64,000 nucleotides of DNA, taken from the NCBI GenBank assembly GCA_020848545.1, contig JADLHZ010000044.1, positions 62,001-126,000 on the forward strand. The letters are read 5' to 3'. The stretch comes from Deltaproteobacteria bacterium (GTDB lineage Bacteria > Myxococcota > JADLHZ01). Below the pieces are notes generated by a model, which saw only the letters and a program-made list of their open reading frames with translations, was not told the DNA's origin and searched no databases. This document shows positions 24,637-34,038 of this stretch, piece after piece (the stretch's first letter is position 1; the number at the start of each line of letters is the position of its first letter). Position numbers and translations under genes: made by a program.

Positions 24637-27600
24637 GGTGGCTGAGGGGGTTGAGGCGCTCCGCCGTACGGATATTGGACGCCTTCCCACATGCTCGCGC
24701 CGAGCAAGAGAAACGCCTTGCCGAGGTGATCGTTCTCGATGACGAGGCCGTGGGGCGCGGTGGGATCGCTGAAGCGCACTTTGTTCGGTGGGTTCTTCGG
24801 ATCGACGATGTCGAGGGTGACGAAGTCGTTCACCCCTGTGGCGTTCTTCGCGAGCTCGCGCGCCGCGGCGACGACGTCGGGCGTGAAGACGTCCGGGCGC
24901 TGATGGCTCATTTGCAGGAGCCACACCTCGAACTCCTCCTTCATCTTCGGCAGCGAGGTCGCCGGGTCGGCGAACTGGAAGGTCTTGCCCCACTCGTAGA
25001 CGCCCACGCTGATGTTGGCGATGACGGTCACTTCTGTCCCCGGTCTCTTTTCGCTGACATAGTCGAGAAACCCGCGCAGCTGCGTGTCGAGCATCTTGGA
25101 GATGCCGACGCCCTGGTAGCGTTGGTCGACGGTGAACAGGGAGCGGCCGAGGATCAGATGGCCGTCGGCGGCGCGCGCCAAAGTCCGCTTGACAGTGGCG
25201 ACCGGCGTGCCGTCTTTATCGACGAGCTCGAACGCCAGGCGGATACCGCCGGAACCCGTGGGCTCGAGTGCGACGAGCCTCGCGTGCATCCCTTCGATCG
25301 GCGGCGTGAACGCGGCTTCGAGGCCGGCGCGCGACAGCGGCAGCTTCCCGAAGATCTCCTGCAGCGCCGGGCCGTGCGGGCCGAGGTCGTCGCCGCCTTT
25401 CTTCATCGCGGCCGCGAGATCGGCGGTGAACGTTTTTTCGATGAAGGGCTTCACCCGCTTCGCATCGATCTTCACACGCTCTGGGCGGATCGCCTGCGGG
25501 CTCACCTTCAACTCGACGGCGCTCGCGATGTGGGAGGGCTTGCCGACCAACCAGTCCGCGTTCTTGCGCACCTCGGCGAGGCCGCGGCGGATGCCGTCGG
25601 GATCGAACGCGAAGCCGGCTTTTCGCTGCGCGTTCATCAGGCCGAAGATCGCGGCGCGCTCCTGGTCGTTCTTCGCTTCGCCGAGCAGCTTCTGCACTTC
25701 GCTCATGGCGCCACGGCCTTCGTTCGCGCCGCCAATCCAGGTGAGCATCTTCTCGAGGACGAACTGACCGTTGAACGGCGGGCCGGCGTCGCCGTCCCTC
25801 ATGCCGCGCGCCATGAGGTCAGCGATGAGCGCGTCATAGCCGTTCATCTCCCGCTGCGCCCACTCCGAATGCGCCTTTCGCGTGGCGTCGTTGCGGACGT
25901 CGCCGCTGCCGCGATGGGCGGCCATGGCGTTGCGCGAGCCCAGTCCCTCGACGGCGACGCTCTCGCCGAACATCGCCTTCATCACTTTGCCGAACGCTTC
26001 CGCTTTGGCGGCGTCTTGCTTGGCCCACTTCCCGAAGAGCTCGAGGTTGGCGACCGCCCCGTCGCCACCGTGGACAGCGTAGCGCAAGAGCCCGTCGGCG
26101 CCGGTCGCGCGCACCCACTCCGGCAGCGTTTTGTACGCCGCCCAGCGCTTTTGGAACGACGGGTCTTTGATCATGACGGCGGCGTCACGCGCGAGCGCCG
26201 ATGACGCGCCGCCGGCCATGAACACGCGTGCCCCTTGCGCCGTGACGTTCTCCATCAGCAGCGAGACGGCTTTGGCGTCGCCGTACGCTGCCGTATAGAG
26301 CGTGATCGCTTCGCCGTGCGCGTGCTCGGCGCGGGACCGTGCGGTCGGATCGAGATCGCTGAAGCGGACGCCTGCCGGCGCTTGACCGCCGGTGCCGGGC
26401 TTTTGGGCGGCGTCGTTCTTCGCCGGCGCGGACTTCATGGCGTCATCGATGATCGCTTTTCGGACCTCGGGCTTGGTTGCCAGCTCGGCGATCGTCAGCT
26501 GCTGCTTCCTGCCGCTTTTTGCCTCGTACTCGAAGCCGCCCTTCGTGATCTTCGTCTGGTAAAAAGTCTCGCCGTCGATCTCGATCGGCACGCCGTGGAG
26601 CACGGAGTCGTCGAACTCGAGCTTGGATCGGTAGGGCTCGTTGTCGGCGGCGTGCTGTTGATACTCGGGCAAGGCGGCGACGTCGGGGATCGCCATTTCG
26701 AGCGCGGGGCCCTGGCCGCTGTCCGGGAAGAAGATGATCGCTTCGCCGTCCGGGTGCACTTTGTAGGCGGTGTACGTCTCGCCGTCGACTTCGACCTTGG
26801 TGCCGTAGGCGACGCTCGGATCTTCATAGATCTCGCGCACGTCCGAGCTCGCGGTCTTGGTGCGCAAGAGGTGCTTCACTTCGGGGAGCTCGGCGAGGGT
26901 GCGCGCCGGCAGCGACAGGCGCTTGTCCGAGCCTGCGAGCTTCAGGTTGTAGCTGCCGTCACTATTGCGCGCGACGACCTCGTACATCTTGCGGTTGATG
27001 GTGACGTGGGTGCCGAGCAGGACATCCGGGTCGGCGTCGATCGCCAAGTGCGTCTTCGACTTTGGCGCGGTGGGGTCGGGGATGCCGAGGCCGGTCGTCG
27101 CTGGCGAGCCGTCGAATTGCCGCGGCGCCGGCACGTTGTCCGGGAGGAACACGATGTACGGCCGGCCGATGACGCCGTCGGCGCTCGGGCTCGGGAAGCG
27201 GAACACTTCGTCGAGCGGCATCCACGCGCCTTCGGGGTGCTTGCTGCGAAAGTTCGGATCCGGATCGAAGACGTGCACGAGCTCTTGGCCGGTGTCGGGA
27301 TCGATCTTGATCTCTTGCAGCCAGAGCTGGTGATGCCCGCCAGCGGCGTAACCCGTCGATGCGAGCACGCCGTTTTCGTCGGTCTGCCAGCGCACGCCGA
27401 TCGGGACGGGCTTGCCGTCGGCGAGCTGCGCGCGGATCGTCGCCTTGACGTCGGCTTCGTTCGTGCCGCCGAGGCTGTGCATGGCGTACTTTTCGCCGGT
27501 GACAGCTTCCAGGTGCATCATGATGTCCGGGTGCTCGGTGAGGAACATGCCGCGGTGCACCGCCGGCAGCTCGACGTGGCTGTCGGTGCGAATGCGCGAC

Positions 27601-30600
27601 GCGGTCTTGCCATTGACGGCGATGACGTAGTCGCCGCCGACGACCTTCGCTTCGATCTTGAGCTTCTGAAAGATGCCGCGCCAACCCTTCACGCGGAACT
27701 CGGGCGGGTTGCCGGCGACGACGACCTCGTAGGTCTTCGTGCGACCCTTGCGATCGAGCACCTCGATGGTGAACGACTCGCCTTTTTTCGTCTGCAGGAG
27801 CGCCGTGATGGCGTCGGGCGCCTGCAGATCGCTCGCGTTGAAGATGATCTTGTCGCCTTGAATCATCGCCGGCGCCGCGCGCGTGTAGTCGGCGATCGCC
27901 GAGAGATCGTGCGTCTTCGAGGCGCCGCCGCCTTGCGCGAGCCATAGCGCTTGCAGCTGCGCGACCTGCTTTGGATCGCTCGTGAAGACGTAAGCGAGAT
28001 CCGGCGCGCGCGCCCCGAGGCCCCACTGCGCGGCGGTCGGCGCGCAAGAGTCGAGCATGTGCTGGTAGAGGCCCTTCATCGACAGCGCCTCGGCGAGATC
28101 GTGGCGGTCGACGTTCTTCAGCTTCTCGAAGGTCGCGGCGATCTTGTCGACGTCGGCGCCGTTGGCGAACATGCGCGCGACGGCGTTCGCGTGCTCCGGG
28201 CTCTTGTTCGCGGCGTCGGCATAAAGGTTCGCCCACTCGCTCAGCGCGACCTCATTGCCTTGCTCGTGCAGCTTCGCGAGGCGCGCTTCGAAGCGGCGCT
28301 GCGTCACCGGCGGCAGCGCCGAGAGCGCGAGGCCAGATTTTTGGTAGGCGATGTGATCCAGCGCCACGAGCTCGGTCTTGCCGGTCTTCAAGTTGCGCAC
28401 GCGCGCCTTGTCGCCCTTGATGCTCTCGAGCACGAAGTCGCCCGGGTCATCCTTGAAGACGAGCTCGCCTTCGACCTTCGTCTCCCGCTTCACGCGTACG
28501 CGCGGCTGCTCGAAGAGCGTATTCAATTGCGCGCCGGCGCCGTCGTAGAGCTTCTTCGCCGACATCGTGACTTCGCCGCCGCGGGTGCGCAGCTGAAATT
28601 CTCCGTTCGCAAAGCCCGTGACGACGTAGGGCTTGCCGTCGATCTGGAGCGACGTGCCGATCACCCGGTGCGGGTTCGCTTCCAGCATTTGGCTCATCGG
28701 CACCTTCACGGTGCCCGAGTCCGTGCGGAACTCGGCCTGGCCGTGGACGATGCCGGTGAAGACGTGATCTTTGCCCTTGGTCTTCTCGGGCAAGTGGAAG
28801 CCTGCGTCGTTCGCTCCTGGCGGTCGCGGCGCTTCTTTGGGCGGCGGCGCGTTCTTGAACGGCCCGTCCGGAATCGGCGTCGCTTTTCCCGGCTTCTTCG
28901 GCGCGGTCACGTCGATCGCGGGCGTTTGCTTCGCGATCGCCTTGGCGAGGTCCGGGTTCTGCTCGAGCAAGAGCGATGCCGGCACGCGCACCGGGTCGGC
29001 GCCGTCTTTGGCGACGATGACCGCGTCGCCGTCGACGCTCTTGATCTTCCAGGTCGGCTTCGCGTCCGCGCTTTCGCCGGGCACGCGCACGTGCGGCTCT
29101 TCGGTAGCGCCACGCACCCTTGGCGTTCCGGGCTCGGTCGCGACGCTCTGGATGAAGCCGGTGATCGCGCCCGACGCCCACGCTTCTGGATCCAACGGAT
29201 CGCGCGTATAGCCGATCGCGTTCATGAAATAGTCGTAGCCAATCTGCTCGCCGATCCCGATGCCGGCGCCGATGATGTGGCCAGGCAGACCTTGCACCGG
29301 GTTGACCGCATAGATCGGCGCCGTGACGATCGCGCGCAGCATGTCCCACTTCGAACCCTTGAGCGTCGAGATCGCTGCGTCGTAGTTGCCGTCCGACCAC
29401 TGCACGGTGGCGTTGACGATGTTGTTGATCCCGCTCGTGCCGGCGTTCGTCAGGCCGAGCGTCGCAATGCGCGAGAAGGCGCTTGCGCCCGGGCCGCCGA
29501 GCGCGGGCATGGTGACGCCGAGGCCGGCGATCGACAGCGATGCGCCGAACGAAATGAGCGCGCCGGACTGCGTGTCCGACCACACCTTGCTCCAGTCGAC
29601 GTGGCCTTGGAGCGATTGATTGAGGATGCTGCCGTACGCCGCGACGCCGGTGCCGGCGAAGGTGCCGGCGACGAGCCCGAGGCCCGCTGCGGCCCAGGTC
29701 GATCCGCCGACGAACGCGAAGCCCGCGCCGGCGCCGACCTCGATCGCGCCGCCGGCCGTCAGGAACGCGACCGACTCCGGCGCCGCCGCGCCCATCGTGA
29801 TCACCGTGGCGGCGATCGCGACGAGGCTCAACCCGACGATGCGCGACACCGCCGAGATCTTGTCGAGCGTGGCGTTGAAGTCGTCGATCTCGGCGTTCGT
29901 CGCTTCGAAGACGAGCGAGCCCAAGTACTCCATCTTCGCGCGCAGCTTGGCGAGCTCCGCGAGGTTCGCGGGAGGGGCCTGCTTCTCACCCTTCGCCGGC
30001 ACCGGCACGTCCTTCAGCGCCGTTTCGAGCGCGACGATCGCCTCTTCGTAGTCCTTCAGCAGCTTGTCGTTGACGTCGATGCCGTACTTGTCGTCCTTCG
30101 CTTTGGCGTACTTCAAGATCGAGTCGCGTTGGTGCTCGATCTCGGCTTCGTAGTGCCAGCGCTTGAACTCCTTCGAGCCGCGCCGAATGATCATCTGCGC
30201 GCGGTCGTCGATCGACAGCATGCCGCCGCCGAGCACGCCGGCGACGATGGTCTGGCCCTGGCGGTCGAACTCCTTGATGAGCTTGCCGAGCTCCTCGGCG
30301 CCGTAGCGCGCCTGAAACTCAATCTGCACCCACTGCATCTGCTCGGCGGTGAGGTCCTGCGTGTAGAAGCGGACGTTATTGATGTTCTTGTCGGCGAGCG
30401 CCTTGTGGATCCGCTCGGCGGTCTTCGCGCCGTCCTTCCAGTACACGGGCGGGAGCTGCGCGAGCCCTTCGACCTTCGCCTTGTGCATCTTCGCCGCTTC
30501 GACCATCAGCCGCTTGCTCTCGACCGGGTCTGCGACCTTCTTCGCTTCGGCGACCGCTTTTTGCAGCTCGCGCTCGGCCGCTTGCCGCTTCGGCGCGTCT

Positions 30601-33600
30601 TCTTCGGCCTTGTCGCGGTAGCGCTCGGGCCATTGCGAGGCGCCGAGCATCACCGTCTTGAACTCGAAGGGCTTGCCGCCTTTTTCGCCGAGGTTCTTCT
30701 CGAAGCCCTCGAGCCACGAGACGATGTTCTGCAGGTCGCCGCGCTGCATCGTCGTGAACTGGTTGTCCGAAAAACCGATGCGCAGCTCGGGCGCGTTTCT
30801 TAGCAGGAGCAGCGCTTCGCGCACGTCGGTCGGGAGCGCGGTCTTTGCGAGGATGCGCGTGATGTCGTCCCAGCGCAGGCCGGAGCCGGGGGGGGTGAGC
30901 AGGTTGGGCTCGTTGTTGTCGAGCCAGGTGATCAGCGCTTGCATCTCCGCCGACGAGATCACCTGCTCGTCGGCAGCGGCCGCGTTCATCGCCACAGACG
31001 CCGTCGCGCTCGTCTTCGTGTCTTTGCCGCCGGCGGCGAGGCGCGCGAAGTACAGGCGGTTGTCGGTGTCGAAGGTCTCGAGCCCGGGCTTTTGGAATAC
31101 CTGCCCGAACAGCTTCTGCAGCTCGGCGTACTTCTCGGGGAACTTGGCCCAGTCGACTTCGCCCTTCTCGGTGCGCGGCAGCTCCGGCGCCTTCAAGCCC
31201 CGGTTCGTCAGGTAGGTGTGCAGCATGCCGTAGGTGCCGGCTTCGATGCCGCGCACTTGGAACATATAAACGTCGAAGAAGCGCTTGGTGCGGCCGAAGT
31301 CGGTCTTGTGCTTGTCGTCGTAGAGCGAGATCGGCCCGACCTTGATGAAACGCGTGCCGGTCTCTTTGTCGGTGCGGCTCGGCTTGGCGCCTTTTGGCAG
31401 CTCTGCGCCTCTTGGATACGGCACCTCGAACTCGAGCGTCGGGTTGCCGCCGGGGAAGGTGAGGCCTTCCAGCGGGAGCGCCGTGTTGACGCGCTTGATG
31501 TTGGCGACGAAGTCGCTCGTCCACGCATCAGGATTCTTGTTGCCGTCCTCGCCGCCTTTGACGGCGAGCTTGTCGTCTGGCCCGCCGAGGCCGAGCATGC
31601 CGTTCCACTCGCTCATGAAGCCGTCGATCGCTTTATGGCGATTCGTGACGTCTTCTTTGGCGGCCTTCAGCGCGGTGATGACGTCGCGGAGATTCTCGAT
31701 TTGCTGCGCGAGCGTCGCCGGCTGCTGGCCTTTGGCGGCGGGGAGGTAGCCGCTCAACGTGCGCTCGGCGGATTGCTTCAACAGGCGCAGCGACAGCGGC
31801 AGCTCGGTGTCTTTCTTGCCCTTGATGTCCTTGCGCGCGAGGATCGCCTTCGCCTCGTCCCGCTTCGTCTTCAGCGCTTCTTTCTGCTTCTCGGCGTCAG
31901 CGATCGCCGCGTCGTAGTCTTTGGCGAGCTTGTTCAGCTGCGCGTCGTTATAGGAATTGAGCGCCATCGGCGTGTCGAGCACGAGCTTGGCGCCCGCTTG
32001 GTACGCTTCGTCGCCCTTGCCTTGCGCTTCCACGTTCGGGAGAGCGAGATGAACGGTGAGCGTCTTCGTCGCGATCTCGAGATCGCTCATCACCGTAGAG
32101 AGCATGCCGGCGAGCATGTCGTCGGTTCCGCTCAGCTTCATCCATTGCGCGAAGCCATCGTCGGTCCTGGCGCGCTCTTTCAGCTCGGCGCGGTATTTGA
32201 CGATCTCGGCTTTGCGCGCTTCCAGCCCGTCGGCGACGGCGTTCCAAGCTTTGAAGTCGAGCGGCGCGGTAGGGCCGGCTTTTTGCTGCGCGAGCACGGC
32301 GTCGGAGAACGCGTCAGCGTCTTTGCTGCCCGCTTTGACGAGGCCGAGCGCCTTCGGCATCACCTCGGCCGCGTAGGCGGCGTCGGTCTTGACGGTGGCG
32401 TCGAGGACCTCGAGCTCTCTCTTTTGCGTGGCGATGTCGCCACGACCGCCGCTCATCGGCGCGCGCGCATCGAGATCGATCTTCTTCGGATCGATGCCGG
32501 CCGCGGCGAGCGCGGCATCGCCGCCGTACTCGCGGATCACATAGGCGAGATCGCGCCGATAGACAGGCAACATCTTCGCCGGCAGGCCGTCCGGCGGGTG
32601 GTTGTAGGCGTCGATCGTCTTGGCGAGCACAGTGGCATAGCGGGCATCGAGCGCGGCGAGGTCTTTTTGTGCTTTGTCGACGGCGTCGATCGCGCCCTTG
32701 GCCGCAGACTCGAGCTCGTCTTTCCACTTCTCGATGGCCGCGATCGCGCCGGCGCGCGCTTGTTTGTCTGCTTGCGGGTTCGCGAGCACTTTCCAGGCTT
32801 CGCGCAGGGATGGATCGGCGTAAAACGCTTCGACGGCGCGAGCGCTCTCGGCGGCGCCTTGGGCCCGCTCGAAGGTGTTCGCCCCGTCGAGCGCGGCGAA
32901 GTCTTGCGCCAACACCGGCACGCCGCGCTGGCGCAAGGGCTCGGTGAAGCGCGGATCGACGTAGTGCGATTCGAGGTAGGAGATGCGCGCCCCGTCGCGC
33001 GTCCAATCGAAGTCCTTCTGCATCGCCAAGTAGCTGATGCGCTCGCGCCGCTCGAGCTTGTCGAGGAAGGTCTGCCGATCTGGCTCCGCGATCGATGCGA
33101 GCATCGTCTCGATCGCGTTTTGCTTCACCTCCGGCGTCTTGCCGCGGATGAGCATGGCGACGGCCGACGCTTTGTCGTCGAGCGAGAGCGACTTGCCGGC
33201 GACGGCCAAGAAGCGCGTGCGGTTCTTGTCGTCCAGGCGATCGAAAATCGCCTCGAAGCTGACGCCTCGCTCTTTGGCCTTGTGCACGAACTCGACGAAC
33301 TTCGGATCCGCCTTGTCCGGAAACGAGTCGACGATCATGCGGTCGACGACGGGCTCGCTGAGCTTGTCCGCGCCGAGCGCCGAGAACAAGCGGCCGATCA
33401 ACGCGAGCAGCCAGTTCCAAAAGCCGGGCGCGTGGCTCGCCTTCAGCGCCTGCGCTTTTTCGTCGCTGGTCGCAGCCGGCAGCGTTTTTTCGAGCCACAC
33501 CTTGCGCGTCTTGTCCGAGCTCAGCTCGTTGATGACGCGGCCGTAGTCGACCTTCCGGTTCTTGAGCTCGTCGAGCAGCACCCGCGCGCGCAATTTCTGG

Positions 33601-33950
33601 TCGGCGGGGCTGCGCTTCGGCTCACCTTTCTCGACGTCGCCTTCGATGAAGATGCGGACTTCTTTGGCGATCCATTCTTCGTCCTTGCCGCTCGTCGCGC
33701 CGAAGATCTTGGTCGCGATGCTCCCCGCGAGCGAGGAGGCCACGACCTGCACGTCGCCCGCGCCGAAGTCTGGCGGGGCGTCGCCGGTTTGTCCGCGGCG
33801 GAGCTTCGGATCGTAGGTGTCCGGATCCGGCTCCTCGCCGACGGGCCCCTCGGCGACCCGCCTGGCCCTGGCGACGGGGTCGTTCTTGGGCGGCAGCTCG
33901 ACGCGAGAGGTGGTCCGTGGAGGCGGTTTCCCAATGATTTCGCCGGTCAT
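24630..33950 (-). CDS. Giant multidomain protein with C39-like peptidase and GNAT-like C-terminus (effector-like)
   Basis: 3106 residues from ATG 33950; GAGGAG lies 12 bases upstream, and upstream in-frame starts overlap the divergent gene. Order: disordered Pro/Arg/Asp N-terminus (1-70, no signal peptide); long helical solenoid and coiled coil (about 80-1360); Gly/Ala-rich hydrophobic segments (about 1365-1450, VGLSLVAIAATVITMGAAA and others); at least five small beta modules of 'G..V.IDGe.Y.V' type; a C39/papain-like core with Cys1969 (LDSCAPTAAQ), His2206/2207 (GGHHQLWLQEI) and Asp2229 (VHVFDPDP); more beta modules; a helical segment; and a GNAT-like motif RYQGVGISKML near 2947. Possible roles: injected effector, polymorphic-toxin-like protein or surface adhesin. 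I do not recognise a named family for the whole. Confidence 0.82.
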   Translation of the reverse strand: MTGEIIGKPPPRTTSRVELPPKNDPVARARRVAEGPVGEEPDPDTYDPKLRRGQTGDAPPDFGAGDVQVVASSLAGSIATKIFGATSGKDEEWIAKEVRIFIEGDVEKGEPKRSPADQKLRARVLLDELKNRKVDYGRVINELSSDKTRKVWLEKTLPAATSDEKAQALKASHAPGFWNWLLALIGRLFSALGADKLSEPVVDRMIVDSFPDKADPKFVEFVHKAKERGVSFEAIFDRLDDKNRTRFLAVAGKSLSLDDKASAVAMLIRGKTPEVKQNAIETMLASIAEPDRQTFLDKLERRERISYLAMQKDFDWTRDGARISYLESHYVDPRFTEPLRQRGVPVLAQDFAALDGANTFERAQGAAESARAVEAFYADPSLREAWKVLANPQADKQARAGAIAAIEKWKDELESAAKGAIDAVDKAQKDLAALDARYATVLAKTIDAYNHPPDGLPAKMLPVYRRDLAYVIREYGGDAALAAAGIDPKKIDLDARAPMSGGRGDIATQKRELEVLDATVKTDAAYAAEVMPKALGLVKAGSKDADAFSDAVLAQQKAGPTAPLDFKAWNAVADGLEARKAEIVKYRAELKERARTDDGFAQWMKLSGTDDMLAGMLSTVMSDLEIATKTLTVHLALPNVEAQGKGDEAYQAGAKLVLDTPMALNSYNDAQLNKLAKDYDAAIADAEKQKEALKTKRDEAKAILARKDIKGKKDTELPLSLRLLKQSAERTLSGYLPAAKGQQPATLAQQIENLRDVITALKAAKEDVTNRHKAIDGFMSEWNGMLGLGGPDDKLAVKGGEDGNKNPDAWTSDFVANIKRVNTALPLEGLTFPGGNPTLEFEVPYPRGAELPKGAKPSRTDKETGTRFIKVGPISLYDDKHKTDFGRTKRFFDVYMFQVRGIEAGTYGMLHTYLTNRGLKAPELPRTEKGEVDWAKFPEKYAELQKLFGQVFQKPGLETFDTDNRLYFARLAAGGKDTKTSATASVAMNAAAADEQVISSAEMQALITWLDNNEPNLLTPPGSGLRWDDITRILAKTALPTDVREALLLLRNAPELRIGFSDNQFTTMQRGDLQNIVSWLEGFEKNLGEKGGKPFEFKTVMLGASQWPERYRDKAEEDAPKRQAAERELQKAVAEAKKVADPVESKRLMVEAAKMHKAKVEGLAQLPPVYWKDGAKTAERIHKALADKNINNVRFYTQDLTAEQMQWVQIEFQARYGAEELGKLIKEFDRQGQTIVAGVLGGGMLSIDDRAQMIIRRGSKEFKRWHYEAEIEHQRDSILKYAKAKDDKYGIDVNDKLLKDYEEAIVALETALKDVPVPAKGEKQAPPANLAELAKLRAKMEYLGSLVFEATNAEIDDFNATLDKISAVSRIVGLSLVAIAATVITMGAAAPESVAFLTAGGAIEVGAGAGFAFVGGSTWAAAGLGLVAGTFAGTGVAAYGSILNQSLQGHVDWSKVWSDTQSGALISFGASLSIAGLGVTMPALGGPGASAFSRIATLGLTNAGTSGINNIVNATVQWSDGNYDAAISTLKGSKWDMLRAIVTAPIYAVNPVQGLPGHIIGAGIGIGEQIGYDYFMNAIGYTRDPLDPEAWASGAITGFIQSVATEPGTPRVRGATEEPHVRVPGESADAKPTWKIKSVDGDAVIVAKDGADPVRVPASLLLEQNPDLAKAIAKQTPAIDVTAPKKPGKATPIPDGPFKNAPPPKEAPRPPGANDAGFHLPEKTKGKDHVFTGIVHGQAEFRTDSGTVKVPMSQMLEANPHRVIGTSLQIDGKPYVVTGFANGEFQLRTRGGEVTMSAKKLYDGAGAQLNTLFEQPRVRVKRETKVEGELVFKDDPGDFVLESIKGDKARVRNLKTGKTELVALDHIAYQKSGLALSALPPVTQRRFEARLAKLHEQGNEVALSEWANLYADAANKSPEHANAVARMFANGADVDKIAATFEKLKNVDRHDLAEALSMKGLYQHMLDSCAPTAAQWGLGARAPDLAYVFTSDPKQVAQLQALWLAQGGGASKTHDLSAIADYTRAAPAMIQGDKIIFNASDLQAPDAITALLQTKKGESFTIEVLDRKGRTKTYEVVVAGNPPEFRVKGWRGIFQKLKIEAKVVGGDYVIAVNGKTASRIRTDSHVELPAVHRGMFLTEHPDIMMHLEAVTGEKYAMHSLGGTNEADVKATIRAQLADGKPVPIGVRWQTDENGVLASTGYAAGGHHQLWLQEIKIDPDTGQELVHVFDPDPNFRSKHPEGAWMPLDEVFRFPSPSADGVIGRPYIVFLPDNVPAPRQFDGSPATTGLGIPDPTAPKSKTHLAIDADPDVLLGTHVTINRKMYEVVARNSDGSYNLKLAGSDKRLSLPARTLAELPEVKHLLRTKTASSDVREIYEDPSVAYGTKVEVDGETYTAYKVHPDGEAIIFFPDSGQGPALEMAIPDVAALPEYQQHAADNEPYRSKLEFDDSVLHGVPIEIDGETFYQTKITKGGFEYEAKSGRKQQLTIAELATKPEVRKAIIDDAMKSAPAKNDAAQKPGTGGQAPAGVRFSDLDPTARSRAEHAHGEAITLYTAAYGDAKAVSLLMENVTAQGARVFMAGGASSALARDAAVMIKDPSFQKRWAAYKTLPEWVRATGADGLLRYAVHGGDGAVANLELFGKWAKQDAAKAEAFGKVMKAMFGESVAVEGLGSRNAMAAHRGSGDVRNDATRKAHSEWAQREMNGYDALIADLMARGMRDGDAGPPFNGQFVLEKMLTWIGGANEGRGAMSEVQKLLGEAKNDQERAAIFGLMNAQRKAGFAFDPDGIRRGLAEVRKNADWLVGKPSHIASAVELKVSPQAIRPERVKIDAKRVKPFIEKTFTADLAAAMKKGGDDLGPHGPALQEIFGKLPLSRAGLEAAFTPPIEGMHARLVALEPTGSGGIRLAFELVDKDGTPVATVKRTLARAADGHLILGRSLFTVDQRYQGVGISKMLDTQLRGFLDYVSEKRPGTEVTVIANISVGVYEWGKTFQFADPATSLPKMKEEFEVWLLQMSHQRPDVFTPDVVAAARELAKNATGVNDFVTLDIVDPKNPPNKVRFSDPTAPHGLVIENDHLGKAFLLLGASMWEGVQYPYGGAPQPPQPPQ

Positions 33951-34038
33951 GCGTTTGGCTGACTCCTCGTCACCGTTTAGACGCTCTTTCGCTCGCCTTT
34001 TCGCAACGATACCACGCGTTCGAGCGAAAACCTTGGTC

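Noticed and set aside
30939-33962. 1007-residue open frame antisense to the giant gene
   Set aside because: Composition is typical of a high-GC shadow (RRDRE, HRRV, VARDG); the minus-strand protein has ordered motifs and normal composition.
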